Numbered from the stretch's first letter, positions 26,206 to 34,824 are shown. The stretch is 64,000 bases of DNA from Pseudovibrio ascidiaceicola (GCF_900114245.1 NZ_FOSK01000015.1:62001-126000); one strand, 5' to 3'. Translations and numbers: made by a program. Notes: generated by a model from the sequence alone, not told the origin.

Positions 26206-27394
26206 GACGAGCTCCCCGGAATGGTGTTGTTTCAACGCGTTGGTGGTTTGCATCCACGAGGCCGATCTCTTCATCCGTCAGGTAACAGGATGGATCTTCC
26301 GCCCAAGGGTCGCCGGTCAGCTGCAGCGCACGCACGCGCGTGTTGCCATTACAAATGTTGAAGTACTGGCAAGATCCGCAACGGCCTTTGATCTGGCGCG
26401 GGGTCTGCTTCAAACCTGCCATGACCGGGTCGGATACATCCTGCCAGATCTCGGAGAACTTGCGTTCTTTCACGTTGCCGATTGTGTAATGCCACCAGAA
26501 GCTGTCCGGATGCACCTTACCGGTGTTATCGATGTTGCCGATGTTCACACCAGAGGCATTGCCACCCCAGCGCTCCAGCATATCTTCCAGATAACCAGCT
26601 TTTTCCGGCATGTTCTCACGCACCCACTGCAACAGGTAGATGCCATCCGCATCGTTGTTGCCGGTCACGTATTCGTTGGACTTGCCAGCCAGCACATCTT
26701 CCCACGCCTTTTCAATCAGGTGTGTCATGGCTTTGCGGGTCACGTTCAGGTGCGCATCTTCACCACGGTTCTTGTTGCCGCGTCCTGCATACACAAGGTG
26801 AGACAGGTAGATCTTGTCCACGTTCTCACGGGCGCACAGATCCAGATAGTCATCCAGCGTATCGGCGTTGTCTTCTGTCAGCGTAAAGCGCAGGCCAACC
26901 TTCACGTTTTCCTCGCGCAGGTAACGCACTGCCTGCAAAGACAGGTCGAAGGCACCATCCATGCCGCGGAAGTCATCATGCACTTTGCCGATGCCGTCCA
27001 GTGAGATGCCGACATAGTCGTAACCAATCTCACCAATCTTGCGCGCCATATCTTTGTCGATAAGCGTGCCGTTGGTGGACAAGGCGGTATAGAAACCAAG
27101 CTGCTTGGCGTGGGCCGACAGCTCCAGCATATCCGGGCGCATCAGCGGCTCACCACCAGAGAAGATGATGACCGGGACACGGAAGCCCTTCAGGTCATCA
27201 ATAACCTCATAGGCCTGCTTGGTTGAAAGCTCGCCGGGAAAATCTACATCGCCTGAGGTTGTATAACAGTGCTTGCACTTCAGATTACAACGGCGGATCA
27301 AGTTCCAGATAACAACCGGACCAGCAGGTTTACGCGCTGGTGGAAGTGGATACGGATCCGCTAGAGCTTTGAGATAATGGGTCAGACGAAACAC
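26180..27394 (-). CDS. nirJ: NirJ, radical SAM enzyme of heme d1 biosynthesis
   Basis: The 404-residue cytoplasmic enzyme carries the radical SAM cluster motif CNLKCKHC with Cys36, Cys40 and Cys43, the glycine-rich FSGGEPLMRP, and a SPASM-like C-terminal cysteine set (CGSCQYFNIC and a later Cys). NirJ converts two propionate side chains of didecarboxysiroheme to keto groups. The start overlaps the upstream nirH frame by 65 bp, and the end overlaps nirN. All neighbours are heme d1 genes, so the assignment is firm. Confidence 0.95.
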   Translation of the reverse strand: MFRLTHYLKALADPYPLPPARKPAGPVVIWNLIRRCNLKCKHCYTTSGDVDFPGELSTKQAYEVIDDLKGFRVPVIIFSGGEPLMRPDMLELSAHAKQLGFYTALSTNGTLIDKDMARKIGEIGYDYVGISLDGIGKVHDDFRGMDGAFDLSLQAVRYLREENVKVGLRFTLTEDNADTLDDYLDLCARENVDKIYLSHLVYAGRGNKNRGEDAHLNVTRKAMTHLIEKAWEDVLAGKSNEYVTGNNDADGIYLLQWVRENMPEKAGYLEDMLERWGGNASGVNIGNIDNTGKVHPDSFWWHYTIGNVKERKFSEIWQDVSDPVMAGLKQTPRQIKGRCGSCQYFNICNGNTRVRALQLTGDPWAEDPSCYLTDEEIGLVDANHQRVETTPFRGARHEAKHVYA

Positions 27395-27905
27395 GCGGGC
27401 TCTCCCCTCTGCGACGAAGTCTAAGTCCTGTTTTTTTCAGGGTTTTTGTCGAAAACAGGACATCATTTCCATTGCATGATGTCCCTATGAGCGCCTCTAT
27501 TTCCTTGACTAAAGTCAGACACTCTTCGCGAGTCTTTCCATGCACCATGGCAAAGACATTGTACGGCCATGTGGGTAGCCATCTTGGGCGCTGATAGCAG
27601 TGGGACACAAAGTCCAGAGAACCCATCATTTGTCCAATGCGCTCAACGTCCTCATCAACGATATTCCAGACGGACATGCCGTTGGCACGCATGCCAAGGG
27701 CGCGATGATTTGGCACAGCCGCAATACGACGAATTGCACCGTTTTCTTTCATGGAAGCGACACGCTCCAACACCAGTTCTTCGCTCACGCCAAGCTGATG
27801 GGCAATCTGCGCGTAGGGCTCGGAGACAAGCGGCAAGCCTTCTTGCAGCGCAGACACTAGAGCACGGTCAAATTCTGAAAATTCTTCGATATTATGCGTG
27901 CTCAT
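27330..27905 (-). CDS. nirH: NirH, siroheme decarboxylase subunit
   Basis: This 191-residue protein has an Lrp/AsnC-like fold: an N-terminal winged helix and a ferredoxin-like domain. Typical strings are HCYQRPRWLPTWPYNVFAMVHG and DVLFSTKTLKKTGLRLRR. NirD/L/G/H together decarboxylate siroheme to 12,18-didecarboxysiroheme. The last 25 residues (ESPRVSSDPLSQSSSGS and following) are low-complexity and arise where the frame runs into nirJ, giving a 65 bp overlap. The start overlaps the nirG stop by 4 bp. Assignment as H rather than G or L follows gene order and the family's conserved tryptophans. Confidence 0.85.
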   Translation of the reverse strand: MSTHNIEEFSEFDRALVSALQEGLPLVSEPYAQIAHQLGVSEELVLERVASMKENGAIRRIAAVPNHRALGMRANGMSVWNIVDEDVERIGQMMGSLDFVSHCYQRPRWLPTWPYNVFAMVHGKTREECLTLVKEIEALIGTSCNGNDVLFSTKTLKKTGLRLRRRGESPRVSSDPLSQSSSGSVSTSTSA

Positions 27906-28390
27906 ACTGGAACCTTAAACTCAATGAAAAACTCGCGTTCTTTCGGGAACAGCCGGACCGGGATTCCGGTCAGCTCTTCAATGCGTTTCCCGCAACTCTC
28001 AATTTCTTCAGGGGTTTCCGTGGCAAGCACGAACCACATGTTCAACTCGTGATCACGCGCATAGTTGTGGGCCACCTCCTCCAACGAGTTCACCTGTTCG
28101 GTCACCTCGTCATAGCGCTCTTCCGGCACGGCCATGGCACACAGGCAGAACGCCCCGCCCATTTGAGCAATGTCGAACATAGGCCCGAAACGAGTGAGTA
28201 TACGCGTCTTAAGCAGCCATTGCAGGCGTTCAAGCAGCAAGTCTTCCGCAATGCTCAGTTCCTCTGCAACCGCTGCATACGGCTTGGAGACAACCGGTAG
28301 ACCATCTTGCAAGCGGTTGATCAGCTTGCGGTCCAGATCATCCAGATGCACCTTGGCAGGTTCATTGAGGTGGGCAATATCTGTGCTCAT
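27902..28390 (-). CDS. nirG: NirG, siroheme decarboxylase subunit
   Basis: The 162-residue protein is another Lrp/AsnC-like siroheme decarboxylase subunit, with LDRKLINRLQDGLPVVSKPYAAVAEEL in the helical part and HNYARDHELNMWFVLATETPEEIE in the second domain. The ATG at 28390 overlaps the stop of the fused nirDL gene (ATGA), and the stop overlaps the nirH start in the same way. It acts with NirDL and NirH in the cytoplasm. The letter is assigned from operon order. Confidence 0.85.
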   Translation of the reverse strand: MSTDIAHLNEPAKVHLDDLDRKLINRLQDGLPVVSKPYAAVAEELSIAEDLLLERLQWLLKTRILTRFGPMFDIAQMGGAFCLCAMAVPEERYDEVTEQVNSLEEVAHNYARDHELNMWFVLATETPEEIESCGKRIEELTGIPVRLFPKEREFFIEFKVPV

Positions 28391-29385
28391 GCACTTACTC
28401 CAACACTGCGAGACAGGCGGGCACCACGTTGCTTGAAGCACTTGGTGGAAAACAGCACATCGCTGCTCATCACATGCTGCGTGGCCATGGTAGAGAGCCG
28501 GTTGATGACCTCCAGCGCCTCTTCACGACTGTTCGCATGGGTCATGGTGTACAAGTTGTATGGCCAAAGCGGCATCTCTCTGTTGCGCTGGTAGCAAAGG
28601 CTCACCATCGGGTCAGCAGAGAATGTGGCACCAACGTCATCAATATGCTCATCACGAACATTCCAGACCGTCATCGCATTCGCCTTGTAACCGATGGACC
28701 GATGCCGCACGACCACACCGAACCGGCGAATGATGCCAGCATCCTGCAGCACCTTCAGCCGTTCAAGCACAGAGGTTTCCGAGCGACCCAGCTTCAGCGC
28801 AATGCGCAGGAACGGGCGGTCCGAGAGCGGAATGCCATCAGACAGCTTTTCCAGCAGGTCGATATCACCCGGTTCCAGCACCGACATGTCGACAGGAGGA
28901 AGCACGGGGGTCTTCTTTTCCAGCCGCTGCTCTGTCAAAGAAAACCCCAGATCTAAATGGAAAGCCTTTTCCATCCGAAAAGCATGAACCACCAGATTGG
29001 TGTTCTGCTCAATACGGGCGAGCGTGGCCTCTAACGTCGCCCGATCCCGTTCAACAACCACGAACCAGATATTGAGATCATTCTCACGCAGGTAATTATG
29101 ATTGACCCCCGACTCATCGTTGATGAGCTGGGCTGCTGTTTCCACAAAGTGTGGAGGTGCAGACACGGCAGCCAGACAACTCGCGCTCACTGTATTTGGA
29201 GCCAGTACCGCGCCAATGCGCGAAATAACGCCATTTGCGACCAGCCGTTCGTAACTGCTGATCGCGTCTAAAGCGTCCACCCCGGTTTCCCGGGCTATGA
29301 GATTGAATGGCTTAGGAACAAGCGGAAAATTATGCTGCCACTTGTCCACCAATACGAGATCAATATCACTCAGCTGTGCGCTCAT
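28387..29385 (-). CDS. nirD: NirDL fusion, siroheme decarboxylase
   Basis: At 332 residues this is twice the size of a single subunit and contains two Lrp-like units in a row. The first ends around HAFRMEKAFHLDLGF (residue ~165), the second begins near LEPGDIDLLEKLSDGIPLSDRPF and ends DVLFSTKCFKQRGARL. Separate nirD and nirL genes occur in Pseudomonas; a fused form is known from several proteobacteria. The ATG at 29385 has GGGGAG upstream, and the longer frame to 29463 would run into nirF. It decarboxylates siroheme with NirG and NirH. Confidence 0.87.
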   Translation of the reverse strand: MSAQLSDIDLVLVDKWQHNFPLVPKPFNLIARETGVDALDAISSYERLVANGVISRIGAVLAPNTVSASCLAAVSAPPHFVETAAQLINDESGVNHNYLRENDLNIWFVVVERDRATLEATLARIEQNTNLVVHAFRMEKAFHLDLGFSLTEQRLEKKTPVLPPVDMSVLEPGDIDLLEKLSDGIPLSDRPFLRIALKLGRSETSVLERLKVLQDAGIIRRFGVVVRHRSIGYKANAMTVWNVRDEHIDDVGATFSADPMVSLCYQRNREMPLWPYNLYTMTHANSREEALEVINRLSTMATQHVMSSDVLFSTKCFKQRGARLSRSVGVSA

Positions 29386-29440
29386 ATCGCAAACTCCCCA
29401 ATCGCTCGGGCGGCCAGCGCCGCCCTGGGAAAGCCGGGGG

Positions 29441-30622
29441 CTAAAGCCCCAGCTGGTGTGCACGTGAAGTAAAGAAGATGCCGCTTGGTTTTTCTGCTGG
29501 CAGAACTTCTTTCAGGGAGAAATCCGTTGTGTCGTAGACATGAATTTCATTCTTGTCACGAACGGACATCCAGACTTCGTTGCCGCGTGGAGTAAACTCC
29601 ATATGCAACACGCCCGGTCCCGGTTTCATCGTTTTGATGATCTTGCGTTCCAGAATGTCGATCACCTGAATGGTGTCGTTGTGTGGAGGCGCAAAATTTA
29701 CCCAGATCTGACGACCATCAGGACGCGCCATGGCAAACACCGGCTGGCCATGCACTTTCACACGATCAACTTCAGTGAAATCACGCTCATCCATGAACAG
29801 AACTTCGTGGCGACCAATTGCTGGCAGTGCGTACATGCCATTGGCTTTCGCCCAACCTTCCAGATGCGGCATCTTGTAGACCGGAAGAGGCTCTTCGCCC
29901 TTGCCGTATCCATCCATGATGCGCTCAACCGTCAGCGGCTCTTTCCAAAGGTCAACATGGGCAAGACCGTCTTCACCAAACAGACCAACGATGTAGTGGC
30001 GGCCATCACCCGTGACCAGCGCGTCGTACGGGAAAACACCAATGTCTTCGAGTTTGGTAATCTCAGGCTTCAGGCTCTTGGAATAGTCCAAAATCCATGT
30101 TTGCTCACCATCCCAAAGGGAAAAGGCAAAGCGACGGCCGGGCAGATCTACGAGTCCAATGGTCTTCGACTGATTGCCCACTTCGTCATAGATCGCAGGC
30201 ACTTCAGAGACCAGCTCCAGAGTTTCTGCATCAAATATATTCACGCCGCCCGGTTTGTAGTTGGCGACTGCGATCAGCTTGCCATCATCAGAGATAGCAC
30301 CACCGATGGAGTTGCCAGCCTGCATGACGCGGCCGACCAACTTGCCGGTGAGCATATCCACTTTGGACAGGCCACCATCGCGGCCAAACACATAGGCGTA
30401 GCGCTCATCTCGCGAGTAAACGACGGAGGCGTGTGAGAGATTGCCCAAACCCTCCACCTGAGCCAGCACAGTACGGTCTGTGCTTTCGACAATCAGGGCT
30501 GTTCCTGTGGCTCGTTCGATAATCAGACCCAGATCGCCCGTGGCGCGCAGGTCGTCAGAACTGGCTGCAGAAGCAAATAAAAGACCCGCACCTAAGGCTG
30601 CGGCAGCAAAAAACGTCTTCAC
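29441..30622 (-). CDS. nirF: NirF, heme d1 biosynthesis protein
   Basis: The 393-residue protein has an N-terminal signal-like segment (MKTFFAAAALGAGLLFASAAS) and a beta-propeller related to the d1 domain of NirS and NirN (for example YAYVFGRDGGLSKVDMLTGK and the terminal PSGIFFTSRAHQLGL). It binds a late heme d1 precursor, probably in the periplasm. Its start overlaps the nirC stop by 4 bp. Its exact reaction is debated in the literature; the family assignment is secure. Confidence 0.93.
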   Translation of the reverse strand: MKTFFAAAALGAGLLFASAASSDDLRATGDLGLIIERATGTALIVESTDRTVLAQVEGLGNLSHASVVYSRDERYAYVFGRDGGLSKVDMLTGKLVGRVMQAGNSIGGAISDDGKLIAVANYKPGGVNIFDAETLELVSEVPAIYDEVGNQSKTIGLVDLPGRRFAFSLWDGEQTWILDYSKSLKPEITKLEDIGVFPYDALVTGDGRHYIVGLFGEDGLAHVDLWKEPLTVERIMDGYGKGEEPLPVYKMPHLEGWAKANGMYALPAIGRHEVLFMDERDFTEVDRVKVHGQPVFAMARPDGRQIWVNFAPPHNDTIQVIDILERKIIKTMKPGPGVLHMEFTPRGNEVWMSVRDKNEIHVYDTTDFSLKEVLPAEKPSGIFFTSRAHQLGL

Positions 30623-30990
30623 TTGAATGCTCCTGTTTTAAGACCTTCCGCAATGAAGGCCGCTTCAGTTTCGGTAAGGAAGCCACGCCATGGAGGCATC
30701 GCTGTCCCTGGCAGTCCGCCAAGGATCACTTCCTGAATGACATCAGAGTCCATATGCTCCAGATTTTCTGGAAGAATTGGCCCACCAAGACCGCCCTCAA
30801 GCGTCAGACCGTGGCAGGACCCGCAGTCCTGTTGCACGAAATCTGTCAGCTTTTCGCGATCGATAATCTTGAGAGCCTCTTCGTCGGCGTGAGCTCCGAA
30901 TGGCGCTCCAGTCAGCAACGGAAGCGCCAGCAACCCAGCCTTCAGAAAAGAACGCAGCGGGTTTTGCGCACTCCGCTCTGTCTTAGCCAT
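30619..30990 (-). CDS. nirC: NirC, periplasmic c-type cytochrome
   Basis: The 123-residue protein has a signal-like N terminus (about 12-35) and one heme-c site CGSCH (56-60); Met residues near AMPPWRG are likely axial ligands. NirC is a small electron carrier for cytochrome cd1 nitrite reductase or for its maturation. The ATG at 30990 is preceded by GGAGG and overlaps the end of nirE by 8 bp. A longer frame to 31032 is not needed. Confidence 0.9.
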   Translation of the reverse strand: MAKTERSAQNPLRSFLKAGLLALPLLTGAPFGAHADEEALKIIDREKLTDFVQQDCGSCHGLTLEGGLGGPILPENLEHMDSDVIQEVILGGLPGTAMPPWRGFLTETEAAFIAEGLKTGAFK

Positions 30991-31786
30991 TGATAACCTC
31001 CAGATGAGGTCTATCGCCCCATTTTGCCTCACTGCCGGAATAGGATGGCAGCTCCAGAGAGTCTTTCAGACCCACAACATCACCAATCATAAACAGTGTA
31101 GGCGCTGGTAGTTTAGCGGCCTTGGCCTGCTCACCGATTGTGGTGAGTGTGCCAAACACTTTCTGCTCTTCGGATGTGGTGCCCTTCGAGATTGCTACAG
31201 CAGGCATATCCGCAGGCATGCCGTGTTCCACCAGCTTGGTAGAAATCTCGGCGATGGCTGCAAGGCCCATGTAAATCACAAGGGTAGTGTTAGGGTCCGC
31301 AAGGCTGGCCCAATCCAGATCGAGGGGTACATCTTTCTGGCAATGCCCGGTTACGTATCTAAGCCCCGTTGCAAGGCCGCGATGCGTGAGTGGCAGGTTT
31401 AGGCTTGAGGCACAGCCTTGCGCAGCTGTGATGCCTGGCACGACTTCATAGTCGACGCCGGCAATGACCAATTCAGCAGCTTCTTCACTGCCGCGGCCAA
31501 AAATAAACGGATCCCCACCTTTAAGGCGCACAACATGCTTACCTTCTTTGGCGAGATCAACGAGTAACTGGTTGATTTCTTCCTGAGGGATCGGATGGCT
31601 CTTTGGCTTCTTTCCGACAGGATAAAGAGCTGTCTTAGGCGGAACCAGATCCATAATTTCCTGAGAGACCAATCGATCGTAAACAACGACTTCAGCGTTC
31701 TGAATGCGTTTCAGAGCTTTCACTGTCAGGAGATCCGGGTCACCCGGTCCTGCGCCAATCAGACTGACCTTACCAATGCCTCTCAT
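30983..31786 (-). CDS. nirE: NirE, uroporphyrinogen-III C-methyltransferase
   Basis: The 267-residue enzyme has the SUMT signature GAGPGDPDLLTVKA at the N terminus, the second motif VVRLKGGDPFIFGRGSEEA and the loop PGITAAQGCA. It methylates uroporphyrinogen III at C2 and C7 to give precorrin-2, the first committed step towards siroheme and heme d1. It lacks the oxidase and chelatase parts of CysG. Placed within the nir operon it is NirE rather than a cobalamin CobA. It begins 10 bp after a small unknown gene. Confidence 0.93.
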   Translation of the reverse strand: MRGIGKVSLIGAGPGDPDLLTVKALKRIQNAEVVVYDRLVSQEIMDLVPPKTALYPVGKKPKSHPIPQEEINQLLVDLAKEGKHVVRLKGGDPFIFGRGSEEAAELVIAGVDYEVVPGITAAQGCASSLNLPLTHRGLATGLRYVTGHCQKDVPLDLDWASLADPNTTLVIYMGLAAIAEISTKLVEHGMPADMPAVAISKGTTSEEQKVFGTLTTIGEQAKAAKLPAPTLFMIGDVVGLKDSLELPSYSGSEAKWGDRPHLEVING

Positions 31787-31796
31787 AACTCATTCC

Positions 31797-32063
31797 TCAA
31801 ATCGAAACTGGCGAAAATAGAGGGGCAATCCGAGCCCCTCTGGTGATCTGGAGTGTTGCCGAACCGATGTCTTTTAAGGTGTTGGAGACATAGACCATGC
31901 CCGACGGAGCGATCAGGCGTTCGTCTTTGATGACACTTTCAAACCTGAGAGTGTGGTCATCAAATGCTGCTGGCTTCTTGCGAGCGCTTACAGCTACGGC
32001 GCTGATTGCGCATTGCTGCGCGATACTGGCCAAAAAACGGAGAATTGATTTAAACGACACCAT
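31797..32063 (-). CDS. Hypothetical small protein heading the nir operon
   Basis: The 88-residue protein is not one I recognise. Its N terminus MVSFKSILRFLASIAQQCAISAVAV is amphipathic or weakly hydrophobic and could be a membrane anchor; the remainder is basic and polar and ends ARIAPLFSPVSI. GGAG seven bases before the ATG and the 10 bp gap to nirE argue for a real, co-transcribed gene. It lies directly behind the Dnr-type box. A role in nitrite reductase maturation is only an inference from position. Confidence 0.6.
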   Translation of the reverse strand: MVSFKSILRFLASIAQQCAISAVAVSARKKPAAFDDHTLRFESVIKDERLIAPSGMVYVSNTLKDIGSATLQITRGARIAPLFSPVSI

Positions 32064-32126
32064 AAACTCCAATCGAGACGAACCTTACCGGCATCGTTAT
32101 GTAAGCTTGCCCTCTCGCTTCTCACA

Positions 32127-32140
32127 TTGACCATCGTCAA
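32127..32140 (-). promoter_or_regulatory. Perfect Dnr/Nnr box of the nir operon
   Basis: TTGAC-CATC-GTCAA is an exact inverted repeat matching the TTGAC-N4-GTCAA sites of nitric-oxide responsive Dnr/Nnr regulators. CTCACA (32121-32126) and TGTGAG (32146-32151) flank it as an outer palindrome. The centre is about 70 bp before the first operon ATG at 32063, a position compatible with class II activation. The Crp/Fnr gene at 21281 is the probable source of the activator. Confidence 0.75.
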
Positions 32141-32249
32141 GTTATTGTGAGAGCCTCGTGAGTGGTCATAATTTCTATATATTTCAATAGGTTGATGTGT
32201 GTAGAAATTTCACAGAATTGCAACCGGATGTGGTGATATCCCAGCTAAA

Positions 32250-32263
32250 TTGACATAGGTCAC
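32250..32263 (+). promoter_or_regulatory. Second Dnr-like box
   Basis: TTGAC-ATAG-GTCAC fits the same consensus with one mismatch. It lies about 115 bp further from the nir operon and about 290 bp before the multicopper oxidase start. It may assist the nir promoter or control the oxidase gene. Confidence 0.4.
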
Positions 32264-32552
32264 GCGCAGGCAAAAAATACGTAGACTTCCCACAAAAAAT
32301 AATCGTTCTAAAAAGGAGAAAGAGATTCCGTTTCAGGTATTTACTTCCTGACAACGGCAAGTTGGCACCCATCCAGAGCTGCACGGAGTGCGCGTTTAGG
32401 GAATAAACGTAAAGTCAGATCGGAACCGACCTTTTTACCTAACGGTACCTTAACCCCATTGCCAAGCAAAGATTCCACCACTCTCCCATCCTCAGTAGGT
32501 TGAAACCAAAATCAACAAGCACTCGAGTGCTGTCTACGTGAGGAACCGCTAC

Positions 32553-34133
32553 ATGAGTGAGGCGAAGCCCTTTTCCTTTCTGAGCCCTATCAAAAACCCG
32601 CCAGCTTACGTAATGGATCCTGAAAAGAAGCATCTGGAAGTCACTCTGGATGTTGAATACGACACCAACAATGTTTTCAGCTTTGAGAAGCCTCACAACG
32701 TCCCAACATACACCCGGGTCTTCACAAGCGATCTCACCAAAGAAGCAGGCAACACGCTGACCGGTCCGACCATTGAAATCAGACCGGGGTCAAAACTGCA
32801 GATCCACACGCACAACAAGTTGCCTGAACAAGACCAAGCCGAGCCGGATGACATCAACTTCCCCTACGGTTTCAATAACTACAACATCCATACCCACGGC
32901 TTACATGTGACGCCGGAGTCGCCGGGCGATAACGTCTGCATGACCATTCGTCCCGGCGAAGAATACGACTACGAGTACGACATTCCGGCGGACCACCCAC
33001 CAGGTGTCTATTGGTATCACCCGCATAAACATGGGTCCGTGGCCCTGCAGGTTGGTAGCGGCATGGCGGGCATGATTATCGTGCGCGGCCCGTTTGATGA
33101 TCAGCTCAAAGAGATGGGTGTTAAGGAATACTGCATGGTGTTCCAGAACATCGCTGTGAACGCTGAAGGCAAGGTGGAAGACCAGAAGCAGGTCGCCAAG
33201 TTCCCTAACAGCGAATACAACATCACGGTCAACAGCCAGTACTGCCCAATCATCAAGGTAAAGCCGGGAGAGCTGATCAATCTCCGCCTGTTGAACGCAA
33301 CCACACGCTCATCGATCAACTTCGAGTGCCCCTTCTTCGGGCAGATGTTCATCTACGGGTATGATGGCAACCCCACAGACAACTACCGCAGACAGGGGGG
33401 CATCAGCCTTGCCCCGGCAAACCGCGCGTCTATCCTGCTGAAAATCAGCGAAGCGGCCACTCCGGGCGCGTTTTATTACGTGCAAAATGACTCGGTCGAG
33501 TATCAGTTCATTCCGCACTACAAGTACCACAACAACCCGCCGCTCTTTGCCATTGAAGTGGAGCGCGGCGAAGAGATCGGTGCCGCAATCTACATGCCAA
33601 GCGAACCTGCCGAGCGCACCACCCCGCCGCCGTTCCCGGAAAGCTTGCAGAGCGGTCTGCTGGAACCAATCGGCCCAGAGGAAGTAACCAACAAACGCAC
33701 GCTGACCTTTCAGGCAAACACGCTGGACAATCCCGAGAAATACTATCGAGGGGTGAACGTCACCATTGACCACGGCCAGTTCGGCGGTTGCGAGGTGGTT
33801 AATCACTGGGTCCAGCTGGACGCGGTGGAAGAGTGGACGCTGGAGAACGAAAGCGAGTTTCCGCATCCCATCCATATCCATGTGAACCCCATGTATGTCT
33901 TTGAAATTCAGGGCGAAGACCCTCTGGATTACACCCTGGAACTCCCGTTCTGGGCAGACACCATTCAGGTTCCGCCTCATGGTCACGTGAAATTCCGCAT
34001 GCGGTTCAAAGACTTCGTCGGCAAGTATCCGCTCCACTGCCACCTGCTTTACCACGAGGATGGCGGCATGATGCAACACGTGAAAGTCGTCAGAGACTTG
34101 AAAGAAAAAGACGACTGGAACAACAACCAGTAA
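32553..34133 (+). CDS. Multicopper oxidase without signal peptide
   Basis: This 526-residue protein has three cupredoxin-type domains and all four copper-binding histidine clusters: HTHGLH (113-118), WYHPHKHG (154-161), HPIHIHVNP, and HCHLLYHEDGGMM (from 495) with the type 1 copper cysteine and an axial methionine. Such enzymes oxidise phenols, bilirubin or metal ions with four-electron reduction of oxygen. I see no Sec or Tat signal, which is unusual, so it may be cytoplasmic or leave by another route. GAGGAA supports the ATG at 32553. It is divergent from the heme d1 operon and is followed by a membrane-protein gene. Confidence 0.9.
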   Translation: MSEAKPFSFLSPIKNPPAYVMDPEKKHLEVTLDVEYDTNNVFSFEKPHNVPTYTRVFTSDLTKEAGNTLTGPTIEIRPGSKLQIHTHNKLPEQDQAEPDDINFPYGFNNYNIHTHGLHVTPESPGDNVCMTIRPGEEYDYEYDIPADHPPGVYWYHPHKHGSVALQVGSGMAGMIIVRGPFDDQLKEMGVKEYCMVFQNIAVNAEGKVEDQKQVAKFPNSEYNITVNSQYCPIIKVKPGELINLRLLNATTRSSINFECPFFGQMFIYGYDGNPTDNYRRQGGISLAPANRASILLKISEAATPGAFYYVQNDSVEYQFIPHYKYHNNPPLFAIEVERGEEIGAAIYMPSEPAERTTPPPFPESLQSGLLEPIGPEEVTNKRTLTFQANTLDNPEKYYRGVNVTIDHGQFGGCEVVNHWVQLDAVEEWTLENESEFPHPIHIHVNPMYVFEIQGEDPLDYTLELPFWADTIQVPPHGHVKFRMRFKDFVGKYPLHCHLLYHEDGGMMQHVKVVRDLKEKDDWNNNQ

Positions 34134-34158
34134 CAGCCCAAGGCAACATCAGGTTCAC

Positions 34159-34824
34159 ATGACTGAGGTACACGGCATCAGCCCTAACAACGAGCGGAAG
34201 CCAAAGCCAATGCGCAGCTTTTCTCTGAGCCACTTTTTGCTTACCAACCCTGTTGGCTATGGGATGATGCTCGTGCTTCAGCTGGTTGTGGTGACGCTGA
34301 TCACCCGACCGGACACCCTTCATGTATTTGAAGTTGCTTTCATTCTCGCCATATTCTTTACAGGCATGGTAAGCCTGCAAAATGCAGTCATGCCCAGCTA
34401 TCTCTTCACGTATTTTTGGAGTGGGTTTGTCTATGGCGGGCTTGGCATGATTTTGGGTCACCAGATCGATCTATCCATTGACCAGAACCTGGCCATGCAA
34501 CAAATGAACAGCCTTACGCTGGCTGCTGTTTATCTAAACTGGATGACGCTCATCATGGTGTTCGCCTGCATCGTGACATGTTTCTTCGCGGACCACTGCA
34601 AAGGGCGCCCGAGCTCCAGAAGCGCAAAAATCTTCATACACATCTTCGCCATTTCCATGATGATGTTTGGCGTTTATGTGGGCCACGCACTCAACTTGAT
34701 GCTGCACAGGAACACGTTTGACCGGTTCTATCTCCAAGTCCTTTCCATGAGCATCTTCTTTACGATCGGTTATTACTGTGCCCTCAAGTGTCACGACTTG
34801 TTTCGTGCCAGAGAGAAGGCCTGA
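34159..34824 (+). CDS. Unknown membrane protein co-transcribed with the multicopper oxidase
   Basis: The 221-residue protein shows about six hydrophobic segments (first at approximately 33-48, last at 190-206) and a hydrophilic 25-residue N terminus. Methionines and a few histidines and cysteines occur in the membrane parts (GVYVGHALNLMLHR, CALKCHDLF). No family is recognised. The gene starts 26 bp after the oxidase stop and ends in a terminator, so the two genes are probably an operon, perhaps as enzyme and membrane partner. Confidence 0.72.
   Translation: MTEVHGISPNNERKPKPMRSFSLSHFLLTNPVGYGMMLVLQLVVVTLITRPDTLHVFEVAFILAIFFTGMVSLQNAVMPSYLFTYFWSGFVYGGLGMILGHQIDLSIDQNLAMQQMNSLTLAAVYLNWMTLIMVFACIVTCFFADHCKGRPSSRSAKIFIHIFAISMMMFGVYVGHALNLMLHRNTFDRFYLQVLSMSIFFTIGYYCALKCHDLFRAREKA

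Noticed and set aside
26150-27004. A 284-codon plus-strand frame over nirJ
   Set aside because: Entirely antisense to nirJ and the nirN start; cysteine- and histidine-rich composition of an antisense frame.
29540-30436. A 298-codon plus-strand frame over nirF
   Set aside because: Antisense to nirF with no independent start signal or recognisable domain.
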